64,000 nt of DNA. It comes from Rhodobacter sp. SY28-1. GTDB taxonomy: Bacteria; Pseudomonadota; Alphaproteobacteria; Rhodobacterales; Rhodobacteraceae. Of the stretch, positions 27,178-37,162 are shown one piece after another. Positions within the stretch are counted from its first letter, which is position 1. Every line of letters begins with the position of its first letter. The stretch is taken from contig NZ_STGH01000001.1 of the NCBI RefSeq assembly GCF_005222785.1, forward strand, positions 310,001 through 374,000, read 5' to 3'. The notes under the pieces were generated by a model. It saw nothing but the letters and a program-made list of their open reading frames with translations, did no database searches and had not been told where the DNA came from. The position numbers and the translations under genes were made by a program.

Positions 27178-28092
27178 ATGACCTGTCTTGTATTTGCGCA
27201 CGCCGACTGCGCGCGTCATGTGACCCCGCCGGGGCATCCGGAGCGGGTGGATCGATTGGGCGCCGTGGAGCGGGGGCTTGCCGGGATGCCGGTCGAGCGG
27301 CGGGAGTGTCCGCTGGGGGATGAGGCGGAGGTGTTGCGCTGTCATCCGGCGGGGTATCTGGCGCGGGTGAAGGCGGCGGTACCCGATGCGGGTTGGGCGC
27401 AGCTGGATGGGGATACGTTCCTGTCCCCGGGGTCGTATCAGGCAGCGATGCGGGCGGTCGGGGGGATTTGCGCGGCGGTGGATGCGGTGGTGTCGGGTGA
27501 GGCCAGGACCGCATTCGTGGCGGGGCGGCCTCCAGGGCATCACGCGGAACGCGAGACGGCGATGGGGTTCTGCCTGTTCGGGACGGTCGCCATCGGGGCA
27601 AAGCGGGCGCTGGATCATCATGGGTTGAAGCGTGTCGCCGTGGTGGATTTCGACGTGCATCACGGGAATGGGACGCAGGATTTGCTGTGGGACGAGGGGC
27701 GTTGTCTGTTCGTCTCCAGCCACCAGATGCCGCTGTATCCGGGCTCGGGTCGGCCAGAGGAACGGGGGGCGCATGGGCAGATCGTGAATGTGCCTTTGCG
27801 GTCTGGTTCAGGTGGGCGCGCGATGCGGGAGGTCTATGAGGGCGTCGTGTTCCCGGCGTTGCTGGCGTGGGAACCTGAGTTTCTGCTCATATCTGCCGGG
27901 TTCGATGCCCATGCTGACGATCCATTGGCGGGGCTCGAATGGCAGGCAGAGGATTATCGTTGGCTGACGGATCGCCTGTGCGATTTCGCCAGGGGGCGGG
28001 TGGTATCGTCGCTGGAGGGTGGCTATGATCTGGAGGCGCTGGCGGCGTCCGTGGCCGCGCATGTGGGTGTGCTGGAGGAGCGGGGCCGATGA
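27178..28092 (+). CDS. Histone-deacetylase-family hydrolase (acetoin/acetylpolyamine type)
   Basis: 304-residue arginase/deacetylase-fold zinc hydrolase. RPPGHHAERETAMGFCLF carries the tandem His, VVDFDVHHGNGTQDLL the zinc Asp/His, SAGFDAHADDPL a second zinc Asp, and SLEGGYDLEAL the C-terminal motif. Bacterial members deacetylate small molecules such as acetylpolyamines or regulate acetyl-CoA metabolism; the substrate here is unknown. GGAG precedes ATG 27178; an earlier ATG at 27082 is not conserved in kind. The stop overlaps xseB (ATGA). Confidence 0.88.
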   Translation: MTCLVFAHADCARHVTPPGHPERVDRLGAVERGLAGMPVERRECPLGDEAEVLRCHPAGYLARVKAAVPDAGWAQLDGDTFLSPGSYQAAMRAVGGICAAVDAVVSGEARTAFVAGRPPGHHAERETAMGFCLFGTVAIGAKRALDHHGLKRVAVVDFDVHHGNGTQDLLWDEGRCLFVSSHQMPLYPGSGRPEERGAHGQIVNVPLRSGSGGRAMREVYEGVVFPALLAWEPEFLLISAGFDAHADDPLAGLEWQAEDYRWLTDRLCDFARGRVVSSLEGGYDLEALAASVAAHVGVLEERGR

Positions 28093-28328
28093 GCGACAAG
28101 CCGGTTGATGCGATGAGTTTTGAGGAGGCGATGGCCGCCCTTGAGCAGGTGGTTGGGGCTTTGGAACGGGGCGAGGTGCCGCTGGAGCAGTCGATTGCGC
28201 TGTATGAGCGCGGGGCATTGCTAAAGAAGCATTGCGCCGACAAGCTCAAGGACGCCGAGGAGAAGGTGGAGCTGATCCGGGCACAGGAAGGCCGGGCGGT
28301 GGGCACGACTCCGGCGGAGGGGATGTGA
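28089..28328 (+). CDS. xseB: Exodeoxyribonuclease VII small subunit
   Basis: 79-residue XseB with the diagnostic SFEEAMAALEQVVGALERGE followed by EQSIALYERGALLKKHC. Works with XseA, encoded elsewhere. ATGA overlap with the gene before and GTGA overlap with ispA after: the xseB-ispA-dxs order is common across proteobacteria. Confidence 0.95.
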   Translation: MSDKPVDAMSFEEAMAALEQVVGALERGEVPLEQSIALYERGALLKKHCADKLKDAEEKVELIRAQEGRAVGTTPAEGM

Positions 28329-29194
28329 CGTTTCAGGAACGGTTGGCTGCGGATGCGGGGCTGTGTGAGGCCCGGCTTTTGCTTGCGCTGGAGGGGCGCG
28401 CGGACCAGCCGGTGACGGACGCGATGCGTTACGCGGTGCGCGGGGGCAAGCGGTTGCGCGGGTTCCTGGTGCTGGAAGGCGCGCGGATGCTGGGGGTTGC
28501 CGAGGACCGGGCGGTGAGCGCGGCAGCGGCGATCGAGGCGCTGCATGCCTATTCCCTCGTGCACGATGATCTGCCCTGCATGGACGACGATGACCTGCGG
28601 CGGGGGCAGCCGACGGTGCACAAGAAGTGGGACGAGGCGACGGCAGTGCTGGCGGGGGATGCGTTGCAGACGCTGGCCTTCGAGTTGCTGTGTGATACGG
28701 CGCTTGGGTCGGCTGAGGTGCGGATGGAGTTGGTTTCGGGGCTGGCAAAGGCCTCGGGGATTGACGGGATGGTTCTGGGTCAGGCGCTGGACATCGCGGC
28801 AGAGACGGCGGGGCGGTCGTTGACGCTGGACGAGATCACGGCGCTGCAGGCGGGAAAGACTGGGGCGCTGATCGGGTTCGCGGCCGAGGCGGGGGCAGTG
28901 ATTGCGGGGGCGGACCGGGGGCCGTTGCGGCGCTATGCCGCGAGCCTGGGGCTGGCCTTTCAGATCGCGGACGACATTCTTGATGTGACGGGCGACGAGG
29001 CGAAGACGGGCAAGCGGCTGCACAAGGATGCCGAAGCGGGGAAGGCGACCTTCGTTTCCCTGCTGGGGCTGGAGGGCGCGCGGGCCCGGGCGGCGGAGTT
29101 GGTGGCGGAGGCCGAGGCGGCGCTGGCCGGGTATGGAAATGCAGCGGCCAACTTGATCGCCGCGGCGCGCTTCGTTATCGCGCGGGACAATTGA
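28325..29194 (+). CDS. ispA: Farnesyl/geranyl diphosphate synthase
   Basis: 289-residue trans-prenyltransferase that extends DMAPP with IPP. The first Asp-rich motif [15 protein letters not shown] is at about 75-89, the second [13 protein letters not shown] near 214-226. GTG start at 28325 overlapping the xseB stop; the longer frame upstream is inside xseB. It feeds quinone and, in photosynthetic relatives, carotenoid synthesis together with dxs. Confidence 0.94.
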   Translation: MTFQERLAADAGLCEARLLLALEGRADQPVTDAMRYAVRGGKRLRGFLVLEGARMLGVAEDRAVSAAAAIEALHAYSLVHDDLPCMDDDDLRRGQPTVHKKWDEATAVLAGDALQTLAFELLCDTALGSAEVRMELVSGLAKASGIDGMVLGQALDIAAETAGRSLTLDEITALQAGKTGALIGFAAEAGAVIAGADRGPLRRYAASLGLAFQIADDILDVTGDEAKTGKRLHKDAEAGKATFVSLLGLEGARARAAELVAEAEAALAGYGNAAANLIAAARFVIARDN

Positions 29195-29210
29195 CCCCGC
29201 AAAGGCAGGC

Positions 29211-31127
29211 ATGATGAACGACCGACCCGCAACTCCGCTGCTTGACCGGGTGAACGTGCCCTCGGACCTGAAGGGGCTTTCGGATCGCGAGCTGCACCAG
29301 CTTGCCGGAGAGCTGCGGGCCGAGACGATTTCGGCGGTGTCGCAGACGGGCGGGCACCTGGGGGCGGGGCTGGGGGTCGTCGAGCTGACGGTGGCGATCC
29401 ATGCGGTGTTTGATACTCCGCGCGACAAGCTGATCTGGGACGTGGGCCACCAGTGCTATCCGCACAAGATCCTGACCGGGCGGCGGGATCGTATCCGCAC
29501 CTTGCGGACGGAGGGCGGCCTGAGCGGGTTCACCAAGCGGTCGGAAAGCCCGTATGATCCGTTCGGGGCGGCGCATTCGTCGACCTCGATCTCCGCGGCG
29601 CTGGGTTTTGCAATGGCGGCGGACCTGGGGGGCGACCCCGGCGATGCAATTGCGGTCATTGGCGACGGTGCGATGTCGGCGGGCATGGCTTTCGAGGCGA
29701 TGAACAACGCCGGCCACCTTAAGAAGCGACTGTTCGTGATCCTGAACGACAACGAGATGTCGATTGCTCCGCCTGTGGGGGCGCTGTCTTCGTACTTGAG
29801 TGGGCTGTATGCGGCCGAGCCGATGCAGGACCTGAAGCAGATGGCGAAAGGGTTCGTCGGGCTGCTACCCGGGCCGCTGCAAGAGGGGGCGAAGCGGGCG
29901 AAGGACATGCTGAAGGGCATGGCGGTGGGCGGGACTTTGTTTGAATCGCTGGGCTTCGAGTATGTCGGGCCTATCGACGGGCATGACCTGGACCAGTTGC
30001 TGCCGGTGTTGCGGACGGTGAAAGCGCGGGCGACGGGGCCGGTGCTGATCCATGTGCTGACGAAGAAGGGGAAGGGGTACGCCCCGGCCGAGGCGGCGCG
30101 GGACAAGGGGCACGCGACGGGCAAGTTCGACGTGCTGACCGGGGTGCAGGTGAAGGCGGCGTCGAATGCTCCGTCCTATACCAAGGTGTTCGCGCAGTCG
30201 CTGGTTGCCGAGGCGGAGCGGGACGAGAAGATTGTGGCCGTCACGGCGGCGATGCCGGAGGGGACCGGGCTGGACCTGTTTGCCGGGCGGTTTCCGAAGC
30301 GGTGCTTCGATGTGGGGATTGCCGAGCAACATGCGGTGACCTTCAGCGCTGGGCTGGCGGCGGGCGGGATGAAGCCGTTCTGCGCGATTTACTCGACATT
30401 CCTGCAGCGCGGGTACGATCAAGTCGTGCACGATGTGGCGATTCAGCGGCTGCCGGTGCGGTTTGCCATCGACCGGGCGGGGCTGGTGGGGGCGGATGGG
30501 GCGACCCATGCGGGGGCGTTCGATGTGGGGTTCATGGCCAACCTGCCGGGGATGGTGGTGATGGCTGCGGCGGATGAGGCGGAGCTGGTGCATATGGTGG
30601 CGACGGCGGCGGCGCATGATGCTGGGCCGATTGCGTTCCGCTATCCGCGCGGCGAGGGCGTGGGGGTGGAGATGCCCTCTCGCGGTGTGCCGCTGGAGAT
30701 TGGTCGCGGGCGGCTGGTGCGAGAGGGGTCGCGGGTAGCGATCCTGTCCTTCGGGACGCGGCTATCGGAGAGCCTGAAGGCGGCAGAGGCTTTGGCGGGG
30801 CGCGGGGTTTCGTTGACGGTAGCCGACGCGCGGTTTGCCAAGCCGCTGGACCGGGAGCTGATCCTGCAGCTGGCGCGGGGGCACGAGGCGCTGGTGACGG
30901 TCGAGGAAGGCGCGGTTGGGGGCTTTGGGAGCCATGTGGCTCAGTTGCTGGCCGAGGAAGGGGTGTTCGACCGGGGGCTGAAATACCGCAGCCTGGTTCT
31001 GCCCGACATCTTCATCGACCAGGCCTCACCCGAAGCGATGTACCGGGTCGCGGGGCTGGACGCGGCGCATATCGAGGCCAAGGTACTGGAAGCGCTGGGC
31101 GTGGCGGTGGTGGGGAAGCGCGCCTAG
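29211..31127 (+). CDS. dxs: 1-deoxy-D-xylulose-5-phosphate synthase
   Basis: 638-residue thiamine-diphosphate enzyme of the first MEP-pathway step (pyruvate plus glyceraldehyde 3-phosphate). [13 protein letters not shown], the ThDP motif [18 protein letters not shown] and the transketolase segment [18 protein letters not shown] are all present. ATG at 29211 or 29214. It closes the xseB-ispA-dxs operon. Downstream the convergent Crp/Fnr gene begins after 51 bp. Confidence 0.97.
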   Translation: MMNDRPATPLLDRVNVPSDLKGLSDRELHQLAGELRAETISAVSQTGGHLGAGLGVVELTVAIHAVFDTPRDKLIWDVGHQCYPHKILTGRRDRIRTLRTEGGLSGFTKRSESPYDPFGAAHSSTSISAALGFAMAADLGGDPGDAIAVIGDGAMSAGMAFEAMNNAGHLKKRLFVILNDNEMSIAPPVGALSSYLSGLYAAEPMQDLKQMAKGFVGLLPGPLQEGAKRAKDMLKGMAVGGTLFESLGFEYVGPIDGHDLDQLLPVLRTVKARATGPVLIHVLTKKGKGYAPAEAARDKGHATGKFDVLTGVQVKAASNAPSYTKVFAQSLVAEAERDEKIVAVTAAMPEGTGLDLFAGRFPKRCFDVGIAEQHAVTFSAGLAAGGMKPFCAIYSTFLQRGYDQVVHDVAIQRLPVRFAIDRAGLVGADGATHAGAFDVGFMANLPGMVVMAAADEAELVHMVATAAAHDAGPIAFRYPRGEGVGVEMPSRGVPLEIGRGRLVREGSRVAILSFGTRLSESLKAAEALAGRGVSLTVADARFAKPLDRELILQLARGHEALVTVEEGAVGGFGSHVAQLLAEEGVFDRGLKYRSLVLPDIFIDQASPEAMYRVAGLDAAHIEAKVLEALGVAVVGKRA

Positions 31128-31178
31128 GCTTACCGCCCCGGTGGATGGGGTTCAAATCGTTGCCCGATCAGGTCCCGG

Positions 31179-31904
31179 TCAGATCAGCGGGCGCTGTTCC
31201 TCGCGTTCCATCGGCAGACCGGCGAGCGTGAACAGCCGCTGGGGGTCAAGCATGTTCAGCTTTCCGCGCTTCCAGGCCACAAGCCCCATCTCTCGCAGGG
31301 TTGAGACGGTGCGGCTGGTGTGAACGGCGGACAGGCCCAGCGCATCGGCAAGTTCGTGCTGGCGGAAGGGGAGCTGGACACCTTCCGTCGTTCCCAGCCC
31401 AAGGGCAGACAGCCGCTGCCAGATCCGAGCCAGCGCCCAGGCGACGCGTTCGGTGGCATCCCTCTGGCCAAGAGTTGCGATGGTTTCACCCAGGAAATGT
31501 TCCTCTACTGCGGCGATCCAGGTCAGGTCATAGGCCCGGTCGGGCTTGTCGCGGAACAGGTCCCATAAGCGGCTGCGCTGAAAGACGCAGACCCGCATCG
31601 GCGTGGTAGCCTGCACGCTGTGGCGCATTTCGCCCATGATCCCGGCCTGAAGGCCAAGGAAATCCCCCGGAAAGACGAAGTTGACCACCTGCCTGCGCCC
31701 GTCCTCCAACTGAATGGACCGGGTAGCGAAGCCGTCCAGAACGGTGAACAGCCGGTCTGACCGCTCGCCCTGATGCAGCAGGGTGTCGCCGGGCTGGAAG
31801 GTATCTTCGCTGACCTTGAACCCGCGCATGAAGACGATCTCTTCGGGGGTGAAGGGCAGGAACATCGGGCGTTTATGCAAGGGGCAGGCGGCGCAGTCGA
31901 TCAT
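31179..31904 (-). CDS. Crp/Fnr family transcriptional regulator
   Basis: 241 residues. An N-terminal CNMP-like sensor domain (FQPGDTLLHQGERSDRLFTVLDGF, about residues 38-61) leads into a C-terminal winged HTH (RQHELADALGLSAVHTSRTVSTLREMG, about 183-209). Two N-terminal cysteines (DCAACPLH) are too few for the four-Cys Fnr cluster pattern. Start at MIDCAACPLHKRP (31904), 22 bp from an FNR-type dyad that suggests autoregulation. Signal unknown. Confidence 0.85.
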   Translation of the reverse strand: MIDCAACPLHKRPMFLPFTPEEIVFMRGFKVSEDTFQPGDTLLHQGERSDRLFTVLDGFATRSIQLEDGRRQVVNFVFPGDFLGLQAGIMGEMRHSVQATTPMRVCVFQRSRLWDLFRDKPDRAYDLTWIAAVEEHFLGETIATLGQRDATERVAWALARIWQRLSALGLGTTEGVQLPFRQHELADALGLSAVHTSRTVSTLREMGLVAWKRGKLNMLDPQRLFTLAGLPMEREEQRPLI

Positions 31905-31926
31905 GGCGGGAATGACCTTTACAAAC

Positions 31927-31940
31927 TTAACGCATGTTAA
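31927..31940. promoter_or_regulatory. FNR/CRP-type operator TTAAC-N4-GTTAA
   Basis: TTAACGCATGTTAA has the 5-N4-5 dyad geometry of FNR/DNR-type boxes (TTGAT-N4-ATCAA). It lies between the Crp/Fnr gene and the divergent receiver gene, 22 bp and 33 bp from their starts. The encoded Crp/Fnr protein is the obvious candidate ligand. Confidence 0.65.
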
Positions 31941-31973
31941 TGCGGTCCGCGGGCAGTTCGTTCCATATGACGT

Positions 31974-32360
31974 GTGGAAAAAATGATGAAACTTGCCTGC
32001 CTGGTCCTGGAACCCATCGCCATCGTGGCGGAGGATCTGTTGGCCATGGTGGAAGATGAGATGCCGGAAACCCGGATGCATGTCGCAGGTACCGTGGAAA
32101 TGGCGACCGCCATTCTGCGGAAAAACCGCGTGGACATCGCCTTTCTGAACATCTCACCGGCGGCTCTGTCGCAGACGGATCTGATCGAGGTCTTGCAGTC
32201 CATGGGGGCGACCGTTGTCCTGATGGGCTATGAGTCCAAGGACATCCCGCCAGATTTCCGGTTTCTGGAGTTACCCTTTGTCAGCGGGTCTGTCACCAGA
32301 GAGCTTCGCACGGCACTGGAGCGCCTGCTGGGTTTTGGGACGGATCCAGGCCAGAGATAA
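31974..32360 (+). CDS. Degenerate CheY-like receiver domain protein (pseudo-receiver)
   Basis: 128-residue single-domain protein (GTG 31974; ATG 31983 or 31986 equally possible) with receiver topology. Each conserved site seems lost: the beta-3 phospho-Asp aligns with Asn in DIAFLNISP, the beta-4 Thr/Ser with Met in VVLMGY, and the beta-5 Lys of KPF with Leu in LELPF. Only a Glu remains at the beta-1 acidic site (VLEP). It should not be phosphorylated conventionally; it may act by protein contact. Divergent from the Crp/Fnr gene. Confidence 0.7.
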   Translation: MEKMMKLACLVLEPIAIVAEDLLAMVEDEMPETRMHVAGTVEMATAILRKNRVDIAFLNISPAALSQTDLIEVLQSMGATVVLMGYESKDIPPDFRFLELPFVSGSVTRELRTALERLLGFGTDPGQR

Positions 32361-32375
32361 CTTCTGGTTAGCGGG

Positions 32376-33347
32376 TCAAGGCTGGCGCAGGCTGTCCATC
32401 ACCCGCACCAGAGCCTCGGATATTCCGGGTTCGGACAGGGCATGTCCGGCCATCGGCACCATCTTCAACTCACAATTCGTCCAGCCCTTGGCCAGCGACC
32501 AGGCCGAGTGCGGTGGGCAGATCATGTCGTAGCGGCCCTGGATGATGGTGGCGGGCAGGTGTTCGATCCGTTGGCGTTCACGCAGGATCCAGCCGTCGCA
32601 TTCCAGGAAGCCCGCGTTCTGGAAGTAGTGGTTTTCCAGGCGCGCGAAGGCGCGGGCGTAGTCCGAGGGGCTTTCTCCCAGCGCCCCTTCGTTCTGGATC
32701 GAGGCGAGGGCGTTTTCCCAGTTGGCCCAGATCCTGCCGTAGCGGGTTTCCTCGACCAGATTGCCGGAGAAGAGGCGGCGGTGGTAGGCGGCGATGAGGT
32801 CATGACGTTCATCTGCCGGGATCACGTCGACAAAGCGCGACCAGAGGTCGGGGAAGAAGGCCCCTGCCCCGCCGCCGTAGAACCAGTCCAGCTCGGCCTT
32901 GGTGGCCAGGAACACGCCGCGGAGGACAAGGTGGGCGACCCGGTCGGGATGGGTGATCGCGTAGATCAGCGCTAGGGTTGCGCCCCAGCTGCCGCCAAAG
33001 CCGATGAAGCGGTCGATGCCAAGCGAGGTGCGGATCACCTCGACGTCCTGAACGAGGTGCCAGGTGGTGTTGGCGGTGACGCTGGCATGGGGACGCGACC
33101 GGCCACAGCCGCGCTGGTCGAACAGGATCGTGCGGAAGGCGCGGGGGTCGAAGTAACGGCGCATGGCGGGCGAGCAGCCGCCGCCGGGGCCGCCGTGAAA
33201 GACGATGACGGGAAGGCCATTTGGATTGCCGCATTGTTCGACATAGACCCGGTGCCCGTCGCCCATGTCGATCACGCGCTGATCGAAGGGATCGATCGGC
33301 GGGTAAAGGTATTCGACTGCGCGCTTTTGACCTGATCTCTGATCCAT
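32376..33347 (-). CDS. pip: Proline iminopeptidase (alpha/beta hydrolase, S33)
   Basis: 323-residue peptidase releasing N-terminal proline. The oxyanion segment [16 protein letters not shown], the [13 protein letters not shown] stretch, the nucleophile elbow [10 protein letters not shown] (Ser near residue 112) and the C-terminal His in AGHALSE fit S33 prolyl aminopeptidases. Start at [17 protein letters not shown] (33347). Divergent from ubiG. Confidence 0.92.
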   Translation of the reverse strand: MDQRSGQKRAVEYLYPPIDPFDQRVIDMGDGHRVYVEQCGNPNGLPVIVFHGGPGGGCSPAMRRYFDPRAFRTILFDQRGCGRSRPHASVTANTTWHLVQDVEVIRTSLGIDRFIGFGGSWGATLALIYAITHPDRVAHLVLRGVFLATKAELDWFYGGGAGAFFPDLWSRFVDVIPADERHDLIAAYHRRLFSGNLVEETRYGRIWANWENALASIQNEGALGESPSDYARAFARLENHYFQNAGFLECDGWILRERQRIEHLPATIIQGRYDMICPPHSAWSLAKGWTNCELKMVPMAGHALSEPGISEALVRVMDSLRQP

Positions 33348-33402
33348 ATTCACCCTATATAGCCGTGGATGCGCCCGGAGTCGAAGGGCAAAGGAGAGAA
33401 CA

Positions 33403-34140
33403 ATGGCGGTGGATACGGTTGATCCCAGCGAAGTGGCCAAGTTCGAGGCGATGGCGGCCGAGTGGTGGAACCCGAACGGCAAGTTCAAGCCGTTGCACAT
33501 GCTGAACCCCTGCCGGCTGGATTACATCTGCGCCCAGATTGCCGCCGAGTTCGGGCGGGATCTGGCGGGGGCTCTGCCGTTCAAGGGGCTGCGGATCCTG
33601 GACATCGGCTGCGGCGGGGGATTGCTGAGCGAACCCATGGCGCGGCTGGGGGCCGAGGTCGTGGGCGCGGATGCGGCGGCGCGGAACATTCCGGTCGCGA
33701 AGGTGCATGCCGAACAGTCGGGGCTGACGATCGACTATCGCCACACGACGGCCGAGGCTCTGGCTGAAGCGGGCGAGCGGTTCGACGTGGTCCTGAACAT
33801 GGAAGTGGTGGAGCATGTGGCGGACCCGCAGGCCTATCTGACCGCCTGTCAGGAGCTGTTAAAGCCCGGGGGGCTGATGATCTGTTCCACCCTGAACCGG
33901 AACCCGAAGTCGTTCATGATGGCGATCGTGGGGGCGGAATGGGTGATGCGCTGGCTGCCGAAGGGCACGCATGACTGGGCGAAATTCATCACTCCGGACG
34001 AGTTGTATGCGCTGATCGGGAAGGCCGGTCTGCGGCCGGTGGATCGCAAGGGGATGGTGTTCAACCCGGTGACCTGGCGGTGGAGCCTGTCGGACCGGGA
34101 CCTGAGCTGCAACTATGTGACGGCCTCGATCAAGGCTTAA
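33403..34140 (+). CDS. ubiG: UbiG, ubiquinone O-methyltransferase
   Basis: 245-residue SAM methyltransferase that carries out both O-methylations of ubiquinone synthesis. [22 protein letters not shown], the SAM motif [19 protein letters not shown] (about 66-84) and [12 protein letters not shown] are characteristic. GGAGAGAACA precedes the ATG. The stop overlaps the convergent PLP-fold gene's stop. Confidence 0.96.
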   Translation: MAVDTVDPSEVAKFEAMAAEWWNPNGKFKPLHMLNPCRLDYICAQIAAEFGRDLAGALPFKGLRILDIGCGGGLLSEPMARLGAEVVGADAAARNIPVAKVHAEQSGLTIDYRHTTAEALAEAGERFDVVLNMEVVEHVADPQAYLTACQELLKPGGLMICSTLNRNPKSFMMAIVGAEWVMRWLPKGTHDWAKFITPDELYALIGKAGLRPVDRKGMVFNPVTWRWSLSDRDLSCNYVTASIKA

Positions 34141-35282
34141 GCGGGCACCCTGGCCCGGGTGGGTTGCCGGTCGAAGGCACGGGCGACGTCGCGCATCAGT
34201 TCGGCAAGATCGTCGATCTCGGCCATGCTGTGGCGGGCGTTCAGCTCGATCCGCCAGCGCGGGGCCTGCATCGGCACGGTTGGCGGCATCAGAAGCGTGA
34301 CCCGGGGTCCGGCGCTTTCCAGAAGGGCGGTGCGGGGCAGCGCGGTCAGGGCGGGAAGCAGGACCGGGACGAAGGGCGAGGCCGAGCCTGTGACCCGGGC
34401 GCCGTCGGCCATCAGGTGATTGCGCAGGCGGAGCGAGAGGCCCATCAGGTTGCGGCGCAGGCTGGTGCCATCCGGGCTGAAGACGATGTCGGCGGCAGCG
34501 AGGGCGGCGGTGGCTTGCGCGGGTGCAAGGCGGGGCGCGCGCGCGGCGGCCTGGCAAAGGGCCGGATCGCGGAAGGCGGCAAAGCCGCCCTGGATGCCGA
34601 AGCAGCGGGAGAGGCTGCCCAGGACCACATCGACGCGGTCGAGGCAGGCTTGAAGCTCCAGCACTCCACCCCCTTTCTGGCCCATGGCGCCGAAATCCTG
34701 CGACACGTCCACGACCAGCAGCGCAGCGTGCTGGCGGGCGAGGCTGGACAGGCCGGCAAGGTCCGAGATGCGGGAGCCAAGCGCGGAGACGGCAGGAAGG
34801 GCGATCACCAGACGGCCACGACGGGGGTGACGGGACAGGCGGTTCAGGCGACGTTCGACTGCATCCAGCGAGCCGGAGGGGTAGCGGTGCAGGGTGGCGC
34901 GGACGGCCAAAACAGTCTCGAACATGGCGGAACCGGCGGCCGCATCGACGAGAACGTGATCCTCGGGCCTCAGGAGAGTGGCGAGGGTGTGCCGGATGGC
35001 TTCGGCGCCGGAGGTGAAGCTCAGCGCATGGGGAAGCCGCAATTCGGCGGCGATCCGGTGTTCCAGGGCGACATGCGCCGAAGCCGAAGGATCCATCCCG
35101 TTGCTGGCGGAGCGAAGGGTCAGTCCAAGGGCATTCCGGCTGGCAAAATCGAGGCCGGGACGAAGCGGGCCCGGGGCGGGCGCAGGGCCGCAAGGCAAAA
35201 GGCCCCCGTTCAGAAGCTGGGCCAGACCGTCACCGGGACGCGTGGTGGTCAGGGCAACGACGGAAGACGCGGGTCTGGACAT
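34137..35282 (-). CDS. Alpha-oxoamine-synthase-like PLP-fold protein lacking the catalytic lysine
   Basis: 381 residues with the fold-type I pattern of 5-aminolevulinate synthase/[27 protein letters not shown], and [16 protein letters not shown] where family members have T-L-(A/G)-K-(A)-(F/Y)-G. The Schiff-base lysine is therefore Arg. The ring-stacking His (DALNHAS) is replaced in [11 protein letters not shown], and the D-E-x-H motif is V-V-D-V-S-Q, with only Asp kept. Normal PLP chemistry looks impossible, so it may be a pseudoenzyme or regulatory partner. The gene is otherwise intact. Confidence 0.7.
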   Translation of the reverse strand: MSRPASSVVALTTTRPGDGLAQLLNGGLLPCGPAPAPGPLRPGLDFASRNALGLTLRSASNGMDPSASAHVALEHRIAAELRLPHALSFTSGAEAIRHTLATLLRPEDHVLVDAAAGSAMFETVLAVRATLHRYPSGSLDAVERRLNRLSRHPRRGRLVIALPAVSALGSRISDLAGLSSLARQHAALLVVDVSQDFGAMGQKGGGVLELQACLDRVDVVLGSLSRCFGIQGGFAAFRDPALCQAAARAPRLAPAQATAALAAADIVFSPDGTSLRRNLMGLSLRLRNHLMADGARVTGSASPFVPVLLPALTALPRTALLESAGPRVTLLMPPTVPMQAPRWRIELNARHSMAEIDDLAELMRDVARAFDRQPTRARVPA

Positions 35283-35603
35283 GGTGTGGCCTTTCGCAGG
35301 GTTCCGGGCGTCCGGGTCGGGCCAGGGATTGGCCGCAGCGGTTGTCGGACCGTCGCAACAAGGGGGAGAATCGAGCGTTAATTCCCCGTGAATTGGTGAA
35401 TCACCCCGGAATCCCTGGGCTGGCGGAGGCCCCTGGTTGGCGAATCAAGCCCCTCCCACCCCGTTTGGCGGCACGCTTTTCACGCGTTTTCACGATTTTC
35501 TTTCGCAGCGCCCCGTTTGCCCGCGTCGATTGACGCAGATTTCACGCTGGCCGTCCGAAGGTGCCGGACAACGACAAGCGCAGCGATTTGCGAGGCGACA
35601 GCG
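35283..35603. other. Divergent intergenic region, no gene seen
   Basis: 321 bp between the PLP-fold gene and the SARP-like regulator. It holds the 11-bp dyad GGTGAATCACC (35395-35405) and a TTAATTCCCCGTGAATT stretch, somewhat AT-richer than its surroundings. Promoters for both genes probably lie here; I cannot assign hexamers with confidence. Confidence 0.5.
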
Positions 35604-36383
35604 ATGTTCATCCGGCTGATGGGACAGTTCCAGGTTCAAGACATCATGGGGCAGGATTTCACGCCGCGCGGGGCCAAGGCGCGGGCGATCCTTGCCCTTC
35701 TGTGCCAGACGCCGGGCCATTGCCGCCCGCGCCGCTGGCTGGAGACCCGGCTCTGGTCCGATCGGGGACAGGAACAGGCCTCGGGCAGTTTGCGTCAGGC
35801 GCTGACCGAATTGCGCAAGACGCTGGGGCCCTTGGCGGTGCATCTGAAAAGCGACCGCGACTGCGTCAGCCTGACCGGCTTTGTCACCGATCTGGACCAG
35901 GATCCGGAGGGCGCGCGGGTGGCCCTGGCGCATGGCCGGGAGTTTCTGGAGGGCATCGACATCATCGACGCGGCCTTCTGCGCCTGGCTGGCCGAGGAGC
36001 GGGAACGGCTGGCGCAGAAATATGGTCAGGGCGAGGGTTCCCCCCGGCCCCGGTCCGGCAGCCAGCCCTTCACCTTGCGGCTTGGGTCGCTGCCCGAGGG
36101 CACCGAGGCAGGCATCGCACAGGAACTTGCCGGGGCCATCGCGCGGCTGGCGGCCGAGTACCTGCTGCGCGACGGCGCGGGCGAGCCGGTGCCCGAGGGG
36201 CTGGATCTGCAGATCGAGGGCGCATGGAGCGAGGACCGGGCGCATCTGAAGCTGCGGCTGGTGGCGCAGTCCGACCAGAAGACGATCTGGACGCAGCGGC
36301 TGATCGCGACCCGCAAGGGGGACGACCCGACAGGTGCCGTTCCGGCGCTGGTGTTCGAGACCAGCGACGCGCCGATCATGTAG
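35604..36383 (+). CDS. SARP/OmpR-type winged-helix regulator-like protein
   Basis: 259 residues. The N-terminal part (FIRLMGQFQVQD, RGAKARAILALLCQ, LETRLWSDRGQEQASGSLRQ) is the winged-helix layout of SARP/BTAD-type activators. That is followed by a BTAD-like stretch (LEGIDIIDAAFCAWLAEERERL). The C-terminal 110 residues look like the periplasmic/cytosolic accessory part seen in adenylate-cyclase-linked SARP proteins but have no catalytic motif. ATG 35604 chosen over 35517. Target unknown; the methyltransferase 65 bp downstream is a candidate partner. Confidence 0.6.
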   Translation: MFIRLMGQFQVQDIMGQDFTPRGAKARAILALLCQTPGHCRPRRWLETRLWSDRGQEQASGSLRQALTELRKTLGPLAVHLKSDRDCVSLTGFVTDLDQDPEGARVALAHGREFLEGIDIIDAAFCAWLAEERERLAQKYGQGEGSPRPRSGSQPFTLRLGSLPEGTEAGIAQELAGAIARLAAEYLLRDGAGEPVPEGLDLQIEGAWSEDRAHLKLRLVAQSDQKTIWTQRLIATRKGDDPTGAVPALVFETSDAPIM

Positions 36384-36448
36384 TCCAAAGGCTGGACCCC
36401 GGCCGGGGAAGCCGCGACACTGGACCCAGGCAAGCAAGGAGAAGCCTG

Positions 36449-37162
36449 GTGGCGACGCGATATTTCCGGGACTTTCCGGCCCGTACCGGCGACCGGATGC
36501 TGTTCAAGATGGAACACTACCTGGAACTGTACGACGAGCTTCTGGCCGGTTGGCAGGGGCGCGACATCAGATTCCTGGAGATCGGCATCTACAAGGGCGG
36601 CTCGTTGCCGATGTGGCAGGGGTTTCTCGGGCCGAAGTCTCGACTGGTGTTCTGCGACATCGACCCGGCCTGCTGCGCGCTTGCCTTGCCGGGGACGGTG
36701 GTCGAGATCGGCGATCAAGCTGACCCGGCGTTCCTGCAGCGCATCGGACAGGCGCATGGGCCGTTTGACCTGATCGTCGACGATGGCGGGCACAAGATGC
36801 ACCAGCAGATCACCAGTTTCCGCCATCTCTGGCCCCGGCTGGCCGACCGGGGGCTGTATATCGTCGAGGACGTGCACACGAGCTACTGGCCCGGCTTTGG
36901 CGGCGGATTCCGCGCGCCCGCAAGCTTCATCGAGTTCGCCAAGGACCTGATCGACCGGATGCATTCCTGGTACACCGAGGATGACGAGCGCTTTCCGCTG
37001 CACCCGCTGGCGCGGGAGATCGGCGGAATACGGTTCCATGACTCGCTGGTGGTGATCGAGAAGCGGCTGAAGGCGCCTCCGGTCGCGCTGACTGCGCAGA
37101 ACGGACAGGTGGGCCGGTCACGCCGGATGCTGGAGGTGCGGGGGCGGCGGTCGATCTTCTAG
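36449..37162 (+). CDS. Class I SAM-dependent methyltransferase (cephalosporin hydroxylase/macrocin-O-MT-like)
   Basis: 237 residues. FLEIGIYKGGSLPMWQGFL is the SAM-binding strand-loop of the CmcI/TylF-like family, FCDIDPACCALA binds adenosine, and LIVDDGGHKMHQQITSF carries the metal/substrate Asp-His typical of this group. GTG start at 36449 with AGGAG 7 bp upstream. Small-molecule or sugar O-methylation is likely; substrate unknown. Convergent with the TetR gene (4-bp overlap). Confidence 0.75.
   Translation: MATRYFRDFPARTGDRMLFKMEHYLELYDELLAGWQGRDIRFLEIGIYKGGSLPMWQGFLGPKSRLVFCDIDPACCALALPGTVVEIGDQADPAFLQRIGQAHGPFDLIVDDGGHKMHQQITSFRHLWPRLADRGLYIVEDVHTSYWPGFGGGFRAPASFIEFAKDLIDRMHSWYTEDDERFPLHPLAREIGGIRFHDSLVVIEKRLKAPPVALTAQNGQVGRSRRMLEVRGRRSIF

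Noticed and set aside
35561-36448. Extended N-terminus of the methyltransferase reading
   Set aside because: It overlaps the SARP-like gene in another frame and is Gly/Arg low complexity; the GTG at 36449 has a proper ribosome binding site.
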